A stretch of DNA of 64,000 bases from Alphaproteobacteria bacterium 41-28 (GCA_001897795.1 MKUL01000041.1:1-64000); one strand, 5' to 3'; positions 27,945-35,940 are shown, counted from the stretch's first letter. Notes: generated by a model from the sequence alone, not told the origin. Numbers and translations: made by a program.

Positions 27945-28658
27945 ATGAAACAGATATGGGCGCGACCAAGCTTTTTCTTCAAAATCACAAATCCCATTTT
28001 TCCGGGTGTTCTTATCCTTACGGGACTCCTTTTTGCAGCGGGTCTCTATACGGGTCTGCTCGCATCACCTCCTGACTATCAACAAGGGGATGCCATGCGG
28101 ATCATGTATATTCATGTCCCTGCTTCTTGGATGGCCCTTTTTGTTTATGCCTTTCTTGGGTTGATGAGCCTTTTTATCCTCGTGTGGCGTCACCCTTTGG
28201 CAGAAGTTTTAGCGGTGAGCGCCGTTCCGATCGGAGCTCTTTTTACAATTTTGAGTCTTACCACGGGGTCCTTATGGGGAAAACCAATGTGGGGGGCTTA
28301 TTGGGTGTGGGATGCACGGCTTACATCTGTATTAGTTCTTCTTTTTCTGTATGGAGGATATTGGGCTCTTTATAAGGCTTATTCTCACCCCGGTCAGGGT
28401 ATACGGGCGGCCTCCCTTTTGGCACTTGTTGGGGTAATCAACCTTCCGATTATTAAGGGATCCGTTACGTGGTGGAACACGCTTCATCAACCTGCTAGTC
28501 TAACAAAACTTTCAAGTCCTTCTATCCATCCCACCATGTTAACGCCCCTTATATTGATGGCAGGGGCTTATTTTTTTTATTTTGTGAGCGTCCTCATTTT
28601 AAGGACACGTACGGAGCTAAATATGCGAAAGCTTTATGTTTGGGAGGGGATGCGATGA
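27945..28658 (+). CDS. ccmC: Heme-handling protein CcmC
   Basis: 237 residues, six TM helices. It carries the tryptophan-rich WWD motif (GSLWGKPMWGAYWVWDARLTS) and the flanking histidines (YIHVPASWMA and KGSVTWWNTLHQPAS) that hold heme for attachment to CcmE. Length normal. ccmD starts within its last codons. Confidence 0.95.
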   Translation: MKQIWARPSFFFKITNPIFPGVLILTGLLFAAGLYTGLLASPPDYQQGDAMRIMYIHVPASWMALFVYAFLGLMSLFILVWRHPLAEVLAVSAVPIGALFTILSLTTGSLWGKPMWGAYWVWDARLTSVLVLLFLYGGYWALYKAYSHPGQGIRAASLLALVGVINLPIIKGSVTWWNTLHQPASLTKLSSPSIHPTMLTPLILMAGAYFFYFVSVLILRTRTELNMRKLYVWEGMR

Positions 28659-28807
28659 TGCTTTCATCTCCTTATTTGATATACATTCTTGCGGCCTATG
28701 GTTTAAGCCTTATCGGGCTCGGGGCTTTTTTTGCGTGGACTTTTTTTTCTTGGAAGCGATCCAGTCAAAAGAGTCAAGATTTTTCAAAAGATAAATTGGA
28801 GGGGTAA
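28655..28807 (+). CDS. ccmD: Heme exporter subunit CcmD
   Basis: A 50-codon gene whose ATGATG start overlaps the ccmC stop. The product begins MMLSSPYLIYILAAYG, has one TM helix (residues about 7-30) and ends in a charged tail (WKRSSQKSQDFSKDKLEG), as CcmD proteins do. CcmD helps release holo-CcmE from CcmABC. Downstream, a family C palindrome of 147 bp separates it from ccmE. Confidence 0.88.
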   Translation: MMLSSPYLIYILAAYGLSLIGLGAFFAWTFFSWKRSSQKSQDFSKDKLEG

Positions 28808-28832
28808 AGTGAATTTACAGCCTCCCCCCCAT

Positions 28833-28979
28833 CGTCATTCCCGCGAAAGCGGGAACCCAGAAGAATCGTTCAACCTAAATAGCTATTGGACAGCGAGCTT
28901 TATCTCAACAATCAGCTTAATAAGAAAAAATTTTAGAATTGCTCCATCTTCCTGGGTTTCCGCTTTCGCGGAAATGACG
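28833..28979. repeat. Family C palindromic element
   Basis: Left arm CGTCATTCCCGCGAAAGCGG plus GAACCCAG, right arm CTGGGTTTCCGCTTTCGCGG plus AAATGACG, enclosing about 90 bases. Inserted between ccmD and ccmE. Other copies at 26972 (half) and 33719. Confidence 0.85.
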
Positions 28980-29006
28980 ACCCGGGTAGAACCCGTGAGC
29001 TAAAAA

Positions 29007-29450
29007 ATGTTTCACGTGAAACATAAGCACCAACGTCTGCTCTTAATTTGTAGTGGCCTAATCGGTCTTGGGATCGCGGCTTTTCTAACGCTCACGGCCT
29101 TTCAAGACGCTCTTATTTTTTACTATATGCCATCGGACTTTCATCAAAAAAAAATCTCCCCAGAACAACGCATTCGTATGGGTGGGCTCGTTGAACCTCT
29201 TTCTCTACATCAAGACGGAGAAAAGGTGAGCTTTCGAATTACAGACCAGAAGGAAAGTATGAACGTCACTTATCAGGGTATTCTTCCCGATCTTTTCCGA
29301 GAAGGCCAAGGGGTTGTTGTGGAGGGATATCTTCTTAACCCAAAAGAATTTCAAGCTCAAACGGTGCTTGCAAAGCATGACGAAAACTATATGCCGAAAG
29401 AGGTTGCAGACCGACTGAGAGATGAAGGGCTTTGGCGCGATGCTCAGTGA
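29007..29450 (+). CDS. ccmE: Periplasmic heme chaperone CcmE
   Basis: 147 residues: short cytoplasmic tail, one TM anchor (about 10-28) and an OB-fold periplasmic domain. The heme-binding histidine is in LAKHDENYMPKEV, which matches the family's HDENY. The first codons, MFHVKH, are written by a perfect parS site (29008-29023). ccmF begins inside its last codons. Confidence 0.94.
   Translation: MFHVKHKHQRLLLICSGLIGLGIAAFLTLTAFQDALIFYYMPSDFHQKKISPEQRIRMGGLVEPLSLHQDGEKVSFRITDQKESMNVTYQGILPDLFREGQGVVVEGYLLNPKEFQAQTVLAKHDENYMPKEVADRLRDEGLWRDAQ
29008..29023. other. parS centromere site 1
   Basis: TGTTTCACGTGAAACA, a perfect 16-bp palindrome identical to the broadly conserved ParB-binding parS consensus. 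It overlaps the ccmE start codon. A second copy lies 2.4 kb away. Confidence 0.92.
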
Positions 29451-31764
29451 AATCGGAAACTTCTTCTTGGCCATGGCAGTTGGGTTTGCAAGTGTGCAGA
29501 TCATGTCCTCTTTTTGGGGGATTTTTCCTCACCCGTCATTGCGAGGTTCCGAAGGAGCCGAAGCAATCTATAATAACCATAACTACATCACCCTAGGCCG
29601 CGTCGCCACCTTCCTCCAAGGTGGGTTTATGTGCATGGCTTTTCTCACGCTCATTATCGCCTTTTTCGTTTGCGATTTTTCGATCGCAACCGTTGCGTTT
29701 CATGATCACACAAAACTCCCCTGGTATTATCGCATGGCAGCCACCTGGGGAAATCATGAAGGCTCACTCCTTCTTTTCGTCCTCATTTTATCAGGAATGG
29801 GCGTTGCGCTAGCGACGTTTCTAGAAGACTCCCTCTTCAGAGCACGTGCGCTCTCCGTTCAAGGTCTTTTGACTCTCCTTTTTTTACTCTTCTTAATTCT
29901 TTCTTCAAATCCCTTTGCAACCCTTCCTTTCACCCTTCCTGAAGGCAATTCTTTAAATCCCCTTCTTCAAGATAGGGGACTTCTCATCCACCCTCCCCTT
30001 CTCTACCTCGGGTATGTGGGTTTTTCAGCCCCCTTTTCTATGGCCATCGCTGCCTTATGGGGAGAGTACGAAGTTCAAATTTGGACTGTTCTCGTCCGCC
30101 CTTGGGTGCTTTTCGCCTGGGGAGCCCTGACGGCTGGGATCGCCCTTGGGAGTTGGTGGGCCTATTATGAACTAGGCTGGGGTGGCTGGTGGTTTTGGGA
30201 TCCTGTTGAAAATGCGTCTCTCATGCCATGGCTTGCAGGAACAGCCCTCCTCCATACCCTTCGAACCGAAACCCTTTATCGCTGGAGTCTTTTTTTAAGC
30301 CTCCTCACCTTTGGTTTGAGCCTTCTTGGCACTTTTTTGGTCCGTTCAGGTCTTATCATGTCCGTTCATTCTTTTGCTCAAGATCCAACAAGGGGTTTCT
30401 TTATCCTTGGCCTTTTAGGAGGAATTATGGGCTTTGCTTTTTTCATGTGGGTCTGGAAGGCTCCTTGTCTTAAAAGCCTACCACTCTCATTTTTTTCCCG
30501 ACAGGGAGCCCTCTTTCTCAATTCCCTCCTGCTATTCGTTGGGCTTGCGACTGTTTTTTTAGGAACCCTTTATCCTCTCTGGAGCGATTGGATGTTGGGG
30601 GAAAAGATTGCCATTGGCGCACCTTATTTTGAACGCACGTTCATTCCTTTGATGATTCCTCTTTTGATCCTTATTCCCCTTGGATCCCTGTTCAGAGAAA
30701 GGGGAGAGTCTCTCTTCCAGCTTCTTATCACACCTTTAACAGCTGCCTTAGGGGCAGCAACTTTACTTCTTTTTATTCTGAATCCCACTTCCCTTTGGGC
30801 GTTTACGGGAATTGTGGTTGCTATCTGGATATTGGCGGGAACGGTCGTTGCTTTTATTAAAAAACGACTTGCCATAGGGCCAACTCTCGCCCATCTTGGT
30901 GTTGGCATTACCCTTTTGGGGGTCAGTGTCGGAGGGGGATTTCGCAGTGATGAAACACATAGTCTTGGATTTAAGGAAAATTTGGAAGTGAGAGGGATCA
31001 AGCTTACCCTTCAAAATGTTCAACAAGGGAAGGGACCTACCTATCTTTATGAAAAAGCAACCCTCACAACACCGAGTGGTATTTTGACGCCTGAAAAGAG
31101 GCTTTATCATCCCCAAAATTCCCTTTTGAGTGAAACGGCCATTTTAACAAATGGCCTGCGAGATCTTTACGTTATTTTAGGTCCCTATCAGGGTAACAAT
31201 CAATGGCTTATAAGGGCATCTTCTATTCCCTTAGCCCCTTGGATTTGGAGTGGAGGATTTCTCATGATTTTAGGTGCACTTTTTTCTTTTATTGGGAGTA
31301 TAAATTTTTCTAGATTGCTTCGTCGTTACACTCCTCGCAATGACGATCCCCACACACCGTCATTGCGAGGAGCGCTAGCTCCGAAGCAATCTAGGGCCAA
31401 ATACCTTTTGTTCCTCTTCCTTCTTTCCCTCCCCATGGGAGCAATAGCAGATGTTTCACGTGAAACAAGAGCACAAGCTCTCTACAAGGAAGTCCGTTGC
31501 CCTGAATGCGCCGGACAATCTATTGCAGAATCTGATTCACCTGATTCAAAGGCTTTAAGAGGATTCATTGATGAACAATTAAAAGAAGGAAGATCGGATG
31601 AAGTCATTCGAGACGAACTCCGCACACTTTTTGGAGATGAAATCCTTTTTCATCCCCCCTTCCAAGCTAAAACTCTTTTTCTATGGCTAGCTCCTTTCGT
31701 GCTCTTTTTCCTTATTCTTTTTATATTTTTGTGGAAGGGATATCGATCACGGAGTAAAAAATAA
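29440..31764 (+). CDS. ccmF: CcmF-CcmH fusion (cytochrome c heme lyase components)
   Basis: One open frame of 774 codons from the ATG at 29440, which overlaps the ccmE stop (an ATG at 29422 is the alternative). Residues about 1-623 are CcmF: multiple TM helices, WGNHEGS and the WWD motif GWGGWWFWDPVENASLMPW. Residues about 653-774 are CcmH: signal/TM segment, the redox motif RCPECAGQS and a C-terminal TM. The joint (about 624-652) is translated from a family F palindrome, and a second F half (29534-29580) is translated within CcmF residues 32-47. ccmG, normally between ccmF and ccmH, is missing. Confidence 0.9.
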   Translation: MLSEIGNFFLAMAVGFASVQIMSSFWGIFPHPSLRGSEGAEAIYNNHNYITLGRVATFLQGGFMCMAFLTLIIAFFVCDFSIATVAFHDHTKLPWYYRMAATWGNHEGSLLLFVLILSGMGVALATFLEDSLFRARALSVQGLLTLLFLLFLILSSNPFATLPFTLPEGNSLNPLLQDRGLLIHPPLLYLGYVGFSAPFSMAIAALWGEYEVQIWTVLVRPWVLFAWGALTAGIALGSWWAYYELGWGGWWFWDPVENASLMPWLAGTALLHTLRTETLYRWSLFLSLLTFGLSLLGTFLVRSGLIMSVHSFAQDPTRGFFILGLLGGIMGFAFFMWVWKAPCLKSLPLSFFSRQGALFLNSLLLFVGLATVFLGTLYPLWSDWMLGEKIAIGAPYFERTFIPLMIPLLILIPLGSLFRERGESLFQLLITPLTAALGAATLLLFILNPTSLWAFTGIVVAIWILAGTVVAFIKKRLAIGPTLAHLGVGITLLGVSVGGGFRSDETHSLGFKENLEVRGIKLTLQNVQQGKGPTYLYEKATLTTPSGILTPEKRLYHPQNSLLSETAILTNGLRDLYVILGPYQGNNQWLIRASSIPLAPWIWSGGFLMILGALFSFIGSINFSRLLRRYTPRNDDPHTPSLRGALAPKQSRAKYLLFLFLLSLPMGAIADVSRETRAQALYKEVRCPECAGQSIAESDSPDSKALRGFIDEQLKEGRSDEVIRDELRTLFGDEILFHPPFQAKTLFLWLAPFVLFFLILFIFLWKGYRSRSKK
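29534..29580. repeat. Family F half-element inside ccmF
   Basis: CGTCATTGCGAGGTTCCGAA followed by GGAGCCGAAGCAATCTA, read in frame as PSLRGSEGAEAIY within the loop after the first CcmF TM helix. Same sequence as intergenic copies such as 10989. Confidence 0.88.
31310..31394. repeat. Family F palindromic element at the ccmF-ccmH joint
   Basis: CTAGATTGCTTCGTCG opens and CGAAGCAATCTAG closes an 85-bp palindrome with inner CTCCTCGCAATGACG and CGTCATTGCGAGGAG arms. Read in frame as RLLRRYTPRNDD...SLRGALAPKQSRA, it joins CcmF to CcmH without a stop. Confidence 0.92.
31452..31467. other. parS centromere site 2
   Basis: TGTTTCACGTGAAACA again, perfect. It is read in frame as VSRET just after the CcmH signal segment. 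Two parS sites 2.4 kb apart suggest a replication-origin-proximal position. Confidence 0.92.
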
Positions 31765-31785
31765 GAGGCTGCTTCTCACCTGACT

Positions 31786-31933
31786 GTGTCATCCTTGGCA
31801 AGAAAAGGTTGATTTTTCGAAGAAAATTCTTACCTTTTCTTGGCCGAGGATCTCTAGAAGAAAAAAGATCCTCGGCTAAGAAATGCTAATGTTTTCCTTT
31901 GGAAAACAAAGCATTTCTTGCCAAGGATGACAC
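31786..31933. repeat. Family B two-hairpin element
   Basis: Bounded by GTGTCATCCTTGGC and GCCAAGGATGACAC. Contains hairpin B2 (AAGAAAAGG ... CCTTTTCTT) and then hairpin B1 (AAGAAATGC ... GCATTTCTT), separated by a short unit with GAGGATCT/AGATCCTC. The copy at 36716 is its reverse complement. Confidence 0.9.
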
Positions 31934-31987
31934 GGGTGGAGAGGCAAGTTAGTAATACATAAAATCAATGAAAAAGGGACGTAATAA

Positions 31988-32365
31988 ATGAGCAAAATTG
32001 CTTTTAAAAACCCTAAGGGAAACACAATTTACTGGACCAAACTCGGATTTGATTGGGGAGCTTTCTGGGGAGCTTTACTTTTAGCGGGACTTCCCTTCTT
32101 CTTAAGAAGAATGAACACATTTGGTGCCTATTTCCTTGGGTTAGCTTTAATTGACACAATAGGCGCTTGTCTTGAGAATCTTTCCAAGGAGCCCTCTGGG
32201 TTTATATATTCGATGATCGCACTTGATCTGGGTCTAGCCCTCTACTTTGGGATAAGAGGTGGAAAATTGACCGCCCGCCATTATCTCGAGGAGGGTTATG
32301 AGTTTCATACGAAGGATAAAGATCTTATAGTTCTCGCTAAAAATAAATGGGATTTGAATACGTAG
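31988..32365 (+). CDS. Small membrane protein, DUF2628-like
   Basis: 125 residues with three TM segments (about 24-40, 44-62 and 70-88), then a soluble tail LTARHYLEEGYEFHTKDKD. The W-GAFWGALLLAG start and the RHYLEEGYEF tail resemble small bacterial DUF2628-type membrane proteins, a family without a known function; the match is from memory and moderate. It stands alone between a family B element and the mazEF-like pair. Confidence 0.6.
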   Translation: MSKIAFKNPKGNTIYWTKLGFDWGAFWGALLLAGLPFFLRRMNTFGAYFLGLALIDTIGACLENLSKEPSGFIYSMIALDLGLALYFGIRGGKLTARHYLEEGYEFHTKDKDLIVLAKNKWDLNT

Positions 32366-32420
32366 TGGCGTAATTAATTAAATAATCAGGACAACCTCAT
32401 TAACAAACGGTGAAAATAGC

Positions 32421-32459
32421 TTGCTTTCTATTTCAGAAAAGTATATATTATGTATATAC
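32421..32459 (+). promoter_or_regulatory. mazEF promoter with palindromic operator
   Basis: TTGCTT (32421-32426) and TATATT (32444-32449) are 17 bases apart. The palindrome GTATATA-TTATG-TATATAC (32441-32459) covers the -10 and the start point. Toxin-antitoxin operons of this type are autorepressed through such sites. The layout favours translation from the ATG at 32477. Confidence 0.6.
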
Positions 32460-32476
32460 GTAAAGAGGTATTTCAG

Positions 32477-32707
32477 ATGCATATGAATGTAATAAAATGG
32501 GGAAATAGCTTAGGCGTAAGGATTCCCCGTGCTTTTGCGAATAAAATTGGTATTCATGAAGGAACTTCTGTAGAGATTTCTCTTCAGGATCATTCCATCC
32601 TTATTAGGAAGGAGTACTCGCTTAAATCAATGTTAGACCAGATTACACCTGAAAACATTCACAATGAAATCCAGACGGGACCCGCTCGTGGTGAAGAAAT
32701 TTGGTAA
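32477..32707 (+). CDS. mazE: MazE/AbrB-type antitoxin
   Basis: 76 residues from the ATG at 32477, which has AGAGG eight bases upstream; the ATG at 32450 lies before the likely transcription start. N-terminal SpoVT/AbrB swapped-hairpin DNA-binding domain (VIKWGNSLGVRIPRAFANKIG) and a short acidic C-terminal tail that would bind the toxin. Its stop overlaps the toxin start, the usual coupling of antitoxin and toxin. Confidence 0.88.
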   Translation: MHMNVIKWGNSLGVRIPRAFANKIGIHEGTSVEISLQDHSILIRKEYSLKSMLDQITPENIHNEIQTGPARGEEIW

Positions 32708-33054
32708 AGAGTAACCCCTATGTCCCTCAACAAGGTGATATTGTTTGGATAGAACTCGATCCTAGCCTGGGTTCAGAGATGAAAAAGACGCGTGCTGCTG
32801 TTGTTCTTTCTCCAATAGACTATAATAAAAAAGTAGGGCTAGCTTTGATATGTCCGATCACAAGCTACCAAAAAGGATATCCATTTGAGGTAGAATTGTC
32901 GTCTAAAGCGAAGATAAAAGGTGTTATCTTAGCCGACCAAGTTAAAAGCTTAGATTGGAGAGCAAGAAAAGCCAAATTCGAAGAAAAAGTTCCCCAAAAT
33001 GTTATCTTAGAAGTGGTTGAAAAGATTTCTGCTCTGCTTGAAATTCCATCTTAA
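32701..33054 (+). CDS. mazF: MazF/PemK-type endoribonuclease toxin
   Basis: 117 residues starting at TTG 32701, overlapping the antitoxin stop; no better start is nearby. The PemK/MazF fold is evident: PQQGDIVWIELDPSLGSEMKKTRAAVVLSP (with the catalytic Arg) and ICPITS. Members cleave mRNA at short sequences. The gene appears intact. Downstream is a repeat-rich region. Confidence 0.88.
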   Translation: MVKSNPYVPQQGDIVWIELDPSLGSEMKKTRAAVVLSPIDYNKKVGLALICPITSYQKGYPFEVELSSKAKIKGVILADQVKSLDWRARKAKFEEKVPQNVILEVVEKISALLEIPS

Positions 33055-33242
33055 AAGCTGAATTATAAATAAAAATTTTATGAAAAATTTATCTTGATGT
33101 TTACGAAAATATTACTAAACTTATTATGTGATCTCATTGTAAGATCGCGTGACGTAAGAGTGTAATCAGCACCCCTACGCCACTACCATAACAGATACAG
33201 GAGTATCCATCATGGATGACTTTAAGTTAGCTCATCTCGAGC

Positions 33243-33420
33243 CGTCATTCCGGGATTTACAACCCCTTCCGAATCCGCAAAGCGGGGAGGATTAGGGGTT
33301 GTTAATACCCGGAACCTAGATGTTTTAAAGCCCGCCTAGGTTCCGGATATTAAGAAAATTTACTCCTCACCCCTGCTTCCCGCAGGGGATCGTGGTAATT
33401 TTCTAAATTCCGGAATGACG
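33243..33420. repeat. Family D palindromic element (empty copy)
   Basis: Ends CGTCATTCCGGGATTTA and TTCTAAATTCCGGAATGACG. Each arm has its own inner hairpin, and the centre is only about 17 bases between ACCCGGAACCTAG and CCTAGGTTCCGG. Compare 46340-46792, where the centre holds a GIY-YIG gene. Confidence 0.88.
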
Positions 33421-33469
33421 GTTTAAATTTGAGCGCCTTATCTAAATTTGTAGGTAAGGAAAGTCATGT

Positions 33470-33504
33470 CCTCTGTGCGTTGGGTCTATATTAACGCACA
33501 GAGG
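33470..33504. other. Perfect 12-bp hairpin
   Basis: CCTCTGTGCGTT (33470-33481) pairs with AACGCACAGAGG (33493-33504) around an 11-base loop. There is no T-run on either side, so it is not a standard terminator. Confidence 0.55.
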
Positions 33505-33524
33505 GCTTATGGATCCATGAAGAT

Positions 33525-33622
33525 CTGAATTGCTTCGGAGCAAAGCTCCTCGCAAAGACGAACTGGTGGCACATTCGTTGCTAATTCTCAACCGTCTTTG
33601 CGAGCGGAGCGAAGCAATCCAG
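33525..33622. repeat. Family F palindromic element
   Basis: CTGAATTGCTTCGGAGC on the left and GCGGAGCGAAGCAATCCAG on the right, with inner CTCGCAAAGACG and CGTCTTTGCGAG arms. Confidence 0.82.
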
Positions 33623-33718
33623 ACTTTTTTGAGAGAGTTTAAGAAATTCTACTTTTTAAGTTTATAATCAGATTATCTTTCTCTGATGCAATGGATAATT
33701 TTTCTTTTTAAAAGTACT

Positions 33719-33886
33719 TTCCGCTTTCCCCGGACACCAGTGCACGAAAGCGGGAAACCAGAAAATCTATTGAAACAAAACGATTTTTAATAAATTCTTT
33801 ATGTTTTTAGTCAATCGATTACAAATTAGTCTGCATTCCTTCGGATGCGTTGCTTTAACTGGGTTCCTGCTTTCGCAGGAATGACG
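33719..33886. repeat. Family C element (diverged)
   Basis: Left CCGCTTTCCCCGGACA...GAAAGCGGGAAACCAGAA and right CTGGGTTCCTGCTTTCGCAG plus GAATGACG, about 90 bases apart. Confidence 0.65.
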
Positions 33887-34052
33887 AGCTGGGTTAAAAA
33901 TGGGGAAATAAATAAAAGTGTCCGGTGTTAAGATGGCCAATTCCAAAATTTGATTTTTTTGAAAATCTATGATATGCAATAAATATAGGCTGAAAGAAGT
34001 TTGTCCACGGCATGGTGGCCAAAAGTACTCATGGAGCATGAGAATAACTATT

Positions 34053-34379
34053 ATGAAAAAATGGTGTGTATTGGTATCTGCCATTAAAACAATCCAAAGC
34101 TCATACAGATTTATAGGATATGTGGGAACAATAATCTTTTTCAGTGAACAGCAGATTGTTTTTGCTGACCTCCAAAATCCTTACCCCTGTATTATTGCTC
34201 AATCGTGTGAAACAGCAGAATGTGGTTCCATTTTTCTCATTACTGTTGATTGTAAAGATGACACAGGTCCATATCGCTGGACTCATAATGTGCGTATGGA
34301 TAAGGGCTTAACGGATTGTGAAGCCGCAATCCGCGAACACTTTCCTTATGATTATGTCGCCTGCGAAGATGGTGATTAG
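34053..34379 (+). CDS. Small hypothetical secreted Cys-containing protein
   Basis: 108 residues from ATG 34053 (alternative 34038). An N-terminal hydrophobic segment ending FADLQ may be a signal peptide or anchor. The mature part has six Cys in about 65 residues (PYPCIIAQSCETAECGS, VDCKDD, TDCEAA, VACEDGD), suggesting disulfides in the periplasm or outside. No family recognised. It precedes the virion cluster, separated by a simple-sequence repeat. Confidence 0.55.
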   Translation: MKKWCVLVSAIKTIQSSYRFIGYVGTIIFFSEQQIVFADLQNPYPCIIAQSCETAECGSIFLITVDCKDDTGPYRWTHNVRMDKGLTDCEAAIREHFPYDYVACEDGD

Positions 34380-34473
34380 TGGTTAGTTATTAGTGATTGG
34401 AACTTTTCCAATTACTAACTTCTAAAATCTAAATTCTAAAATCTAAATTCTAACTTCTAATGACTAATAAGGA
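34380..34473. repeat. TTAGT/CTAAAT simple palindromic repeat (family G)
   Basis: TTAGTGATTGGAA and TTCCAATTACTAA form a hairpin; two 14-base units CTAAAATCTAAATT follow. A short related stretch is at 36656-36681. Ends just before the portal gene's AAGGA ribosome site. Confidence 0.7.
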
Positions 34474-34479
34474 TTTTCC

Positions 34480-35661
34480 ATGAGACACTGGATCAACCAA
34501 TTCTTGCGCCGGCGTGAAACAAAAGCCAGCGCAACAGCTCCCCTCTTTGTCACTGATCGGATGCGTCACCCTCTCTGGACACCACGGCAATATGACACCC
34601 TGGCAGAGGAAGGATATCAAAAAAATATCGTCGTTTATCGGTGCGTCTCTCTGATTGCACGGGGAGTAGCGAGCGTTCCCTGGCGTCTTTATAAAGAGGA
34701 GACACGTCTTGAAACTCATCCTCTCCTTTCCCTTCTCCAAAAGCCCAATCCTCAGCAAGGACTTCCCCGCTTTATGGAGGCATTAACTGCCTATCTCCTT
34801 CTGGCGGGTAATGTTTATGTGGAAGCCGTGATCCCGGAGGATGAACCTTTAGAGCTCTATCTTCTTAGGCCGGATCGGATGAAAATTATTCCAGGGACCG
34901 CAGCGGTACCTGAAGCCTTTGAGTATACGCTTCAAGGACGAGCCGTCCGTATTCCTGTGGATCCCTTCAATGGACACTCTCGCGTTTTACACATCAAAAC
35001 CTTCAATCCTCTTCATGATTGGTATGGGATGAGTCCTATTGAAGCGGCAGCTCACGCTATTGATCAACACAATGCGGTGGCCAGCCATAATCTTTCTCTA
35101 TTACAAAATGGAGGCAGACCCTCTGGAGCCATTCAATTCCGTCCAACGAAAGAAGGAAACATTTTATCGGAACAACAACGCCAAAACTTACGTCAGGAAT
35201 TGTTATCAGCCGTAGAAGGGGCGAACAATTCGGGACGTATTCTGATCGTGGAAGGGGACTTCGAGTGGAAAGAAATGGGGCTTTCCCCAAAAGATTTAGA
35301 TTTTATTGAAGGGAAGTACCTTTCTGCAAGAGAAATTGCTCAAGTTTATGGGGTTCCCCCCATGTTGATAGGCGTTCCTGGGGATGCAACCTTTTCAAAT
35401 TATAAGGAAGCGCGCTATCATCTTTGGGAAGATACCATTCTCCCTCATCTTGAGATGATAAAAGGAGAGCTCAATCAATGGCTAACCCCTCTCTTTGGGA
35501 CAGGACTTGTCCTTGATTATGATACGGATTCAATCCCCGCGTTAGCTCCTAAACGAGAAGTTTTGTGGGGGAAAATAGAAAAAGCGTCTTTCCTAACCCT
35601 TAACGAGAAAAGAGCCTTGGTTGGTTATCAACCGATCCCCGCAGGAGATCGGTTGGGATAA
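34480..35661 (+). CDS. HK97-type phage/GTA portal protein
   Basis: 393 residues of the phage_portal family, forming the dodecameric DNA gate at the capsid vertex. Visible: VYRCVSLIARGVASVPWRLYKE at the N-terminal clip region, HPLLSLLQKPNPQQG, and the late KYLSAREIAQVYGVPPMLIGV and TFSNYKEARYHLWEDTILPHL segments. This is orfg3 in Rhodobacter GTA order. The large terminase that should precede it is not in the window. Confidence 0.9.
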   Translation: MRHWINQFLRRRETKASATAPLFVTDRMRHPLWTPRQYDTLAEEGYQKNIVVYRCVSLIARGVASVPWRLYKEETRLETHPLLSLLQKPNPQQGLPRFMEALTAYLLLAGNVYVEAVIPEDEPLELYLLRPDRMKIIPGTAAVPEAFEYTLQGRAVRIPVDPFNGHSRVLHIKTFNPLHDWYGMSPIEAAAHAIDQHNAVASHNLSLLQNGGRPSGAIQFRPTKEGNILSEQQRQNLRQELLSAVEGANNSGRILIVEGDFEWKEMGLSPKDLDFIEGKYLSAREIAQVYGVPPMLIGVPGDATFSNYKEARYHLWEDTILPHLEMIKGELNQWLTPLFGTGLVLDYDTDSIPALAPKREVLWGKIEKASFLTLNEKRALVGYQPIPAGDRLG

Positions 35662-35676
35662 CCTTGGATTTTTGAC

Positions 35677-35940
35677 TTACCACCAACCCTTGCCAAAAAT
35701 ACCAACTATTTCTGGGCAACAAACCATTTTGCCACATGGGTTGCAGCTGTCATATACACAGGTAGGTGTACAACATGTAGGTTTACAAGTCGTTGTTGGA
35801 ATGTTGCAAGTATTGCAAGTACCGCCAACACCACCGCCATGAGGACCGTAGTAAGCTACGTCTTGTAAGAACTCTCCTGCGTTTGCAGAAGCCGCTGTAA
35901 AGATAACACCTAATACAGCTAAAGTTGCTAGTTTTTTCAT
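35677..35940 (-). CDS. Small secreted cysteine-rich protein
   Basis: 87 residues on the strand opposite to the virion genes. TAAAGGAG lies just before the ATG. Signal peptide MKKLATLAVLGVIFTAASANA. The mature part has twelve Cys concentrated in about 45 residues (TCNTCN, CKPTCCTPTC, CNPCGKMVCC), plus a GPHGGGVGG stretch. No family recognised; metal binding, disulfide knot or surface role are all possible. It separates the portal gene from the protease gene. Confidence 0.75.
   Translation of the reverse strand: MKKLATLAVLGVIFTAASANAGEFLQDVAYYGPHGGGVGGTCNTCNIPTTTCKPTCCTPTCVYDSCNPCGKMVCCPEIVGIFGKGWW

Larger units (their letters stand above)
33055..34052. other. Repeat-rich gene-free region
   Basis: About 1 kb without a credible gene. 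In order: a short open frame with a good ribosome site at 33212-33295 that runs into a family D element (33243-33420); a perfect 12-bp hairpin (33470-33504); a family F element (33525-33622); and a family C pair (33719-33886). The minus-strand frame at 33767-34084 is a read-through of the repeat. Confidence 0.6.

Noticed and set aside
28731..29003. 90-codon plus frame between ccmD and ccmE
   Set aside because: Starts inside ccmD in another frame and then runs through the family C element.
33212..33295. 27-codon frame with a good ribosome site (AGGAG)
   Set aside because: Two thirds of it is family D repeat. It could be the start of a gene broken by the insertion, but nothing after the element continues it.
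33767..34084. 105-codon minus-strand frame
   Set aside because: Contains a translated family C repeat (HSCESRNPV-like) and overlaps a better plus-strand gene.
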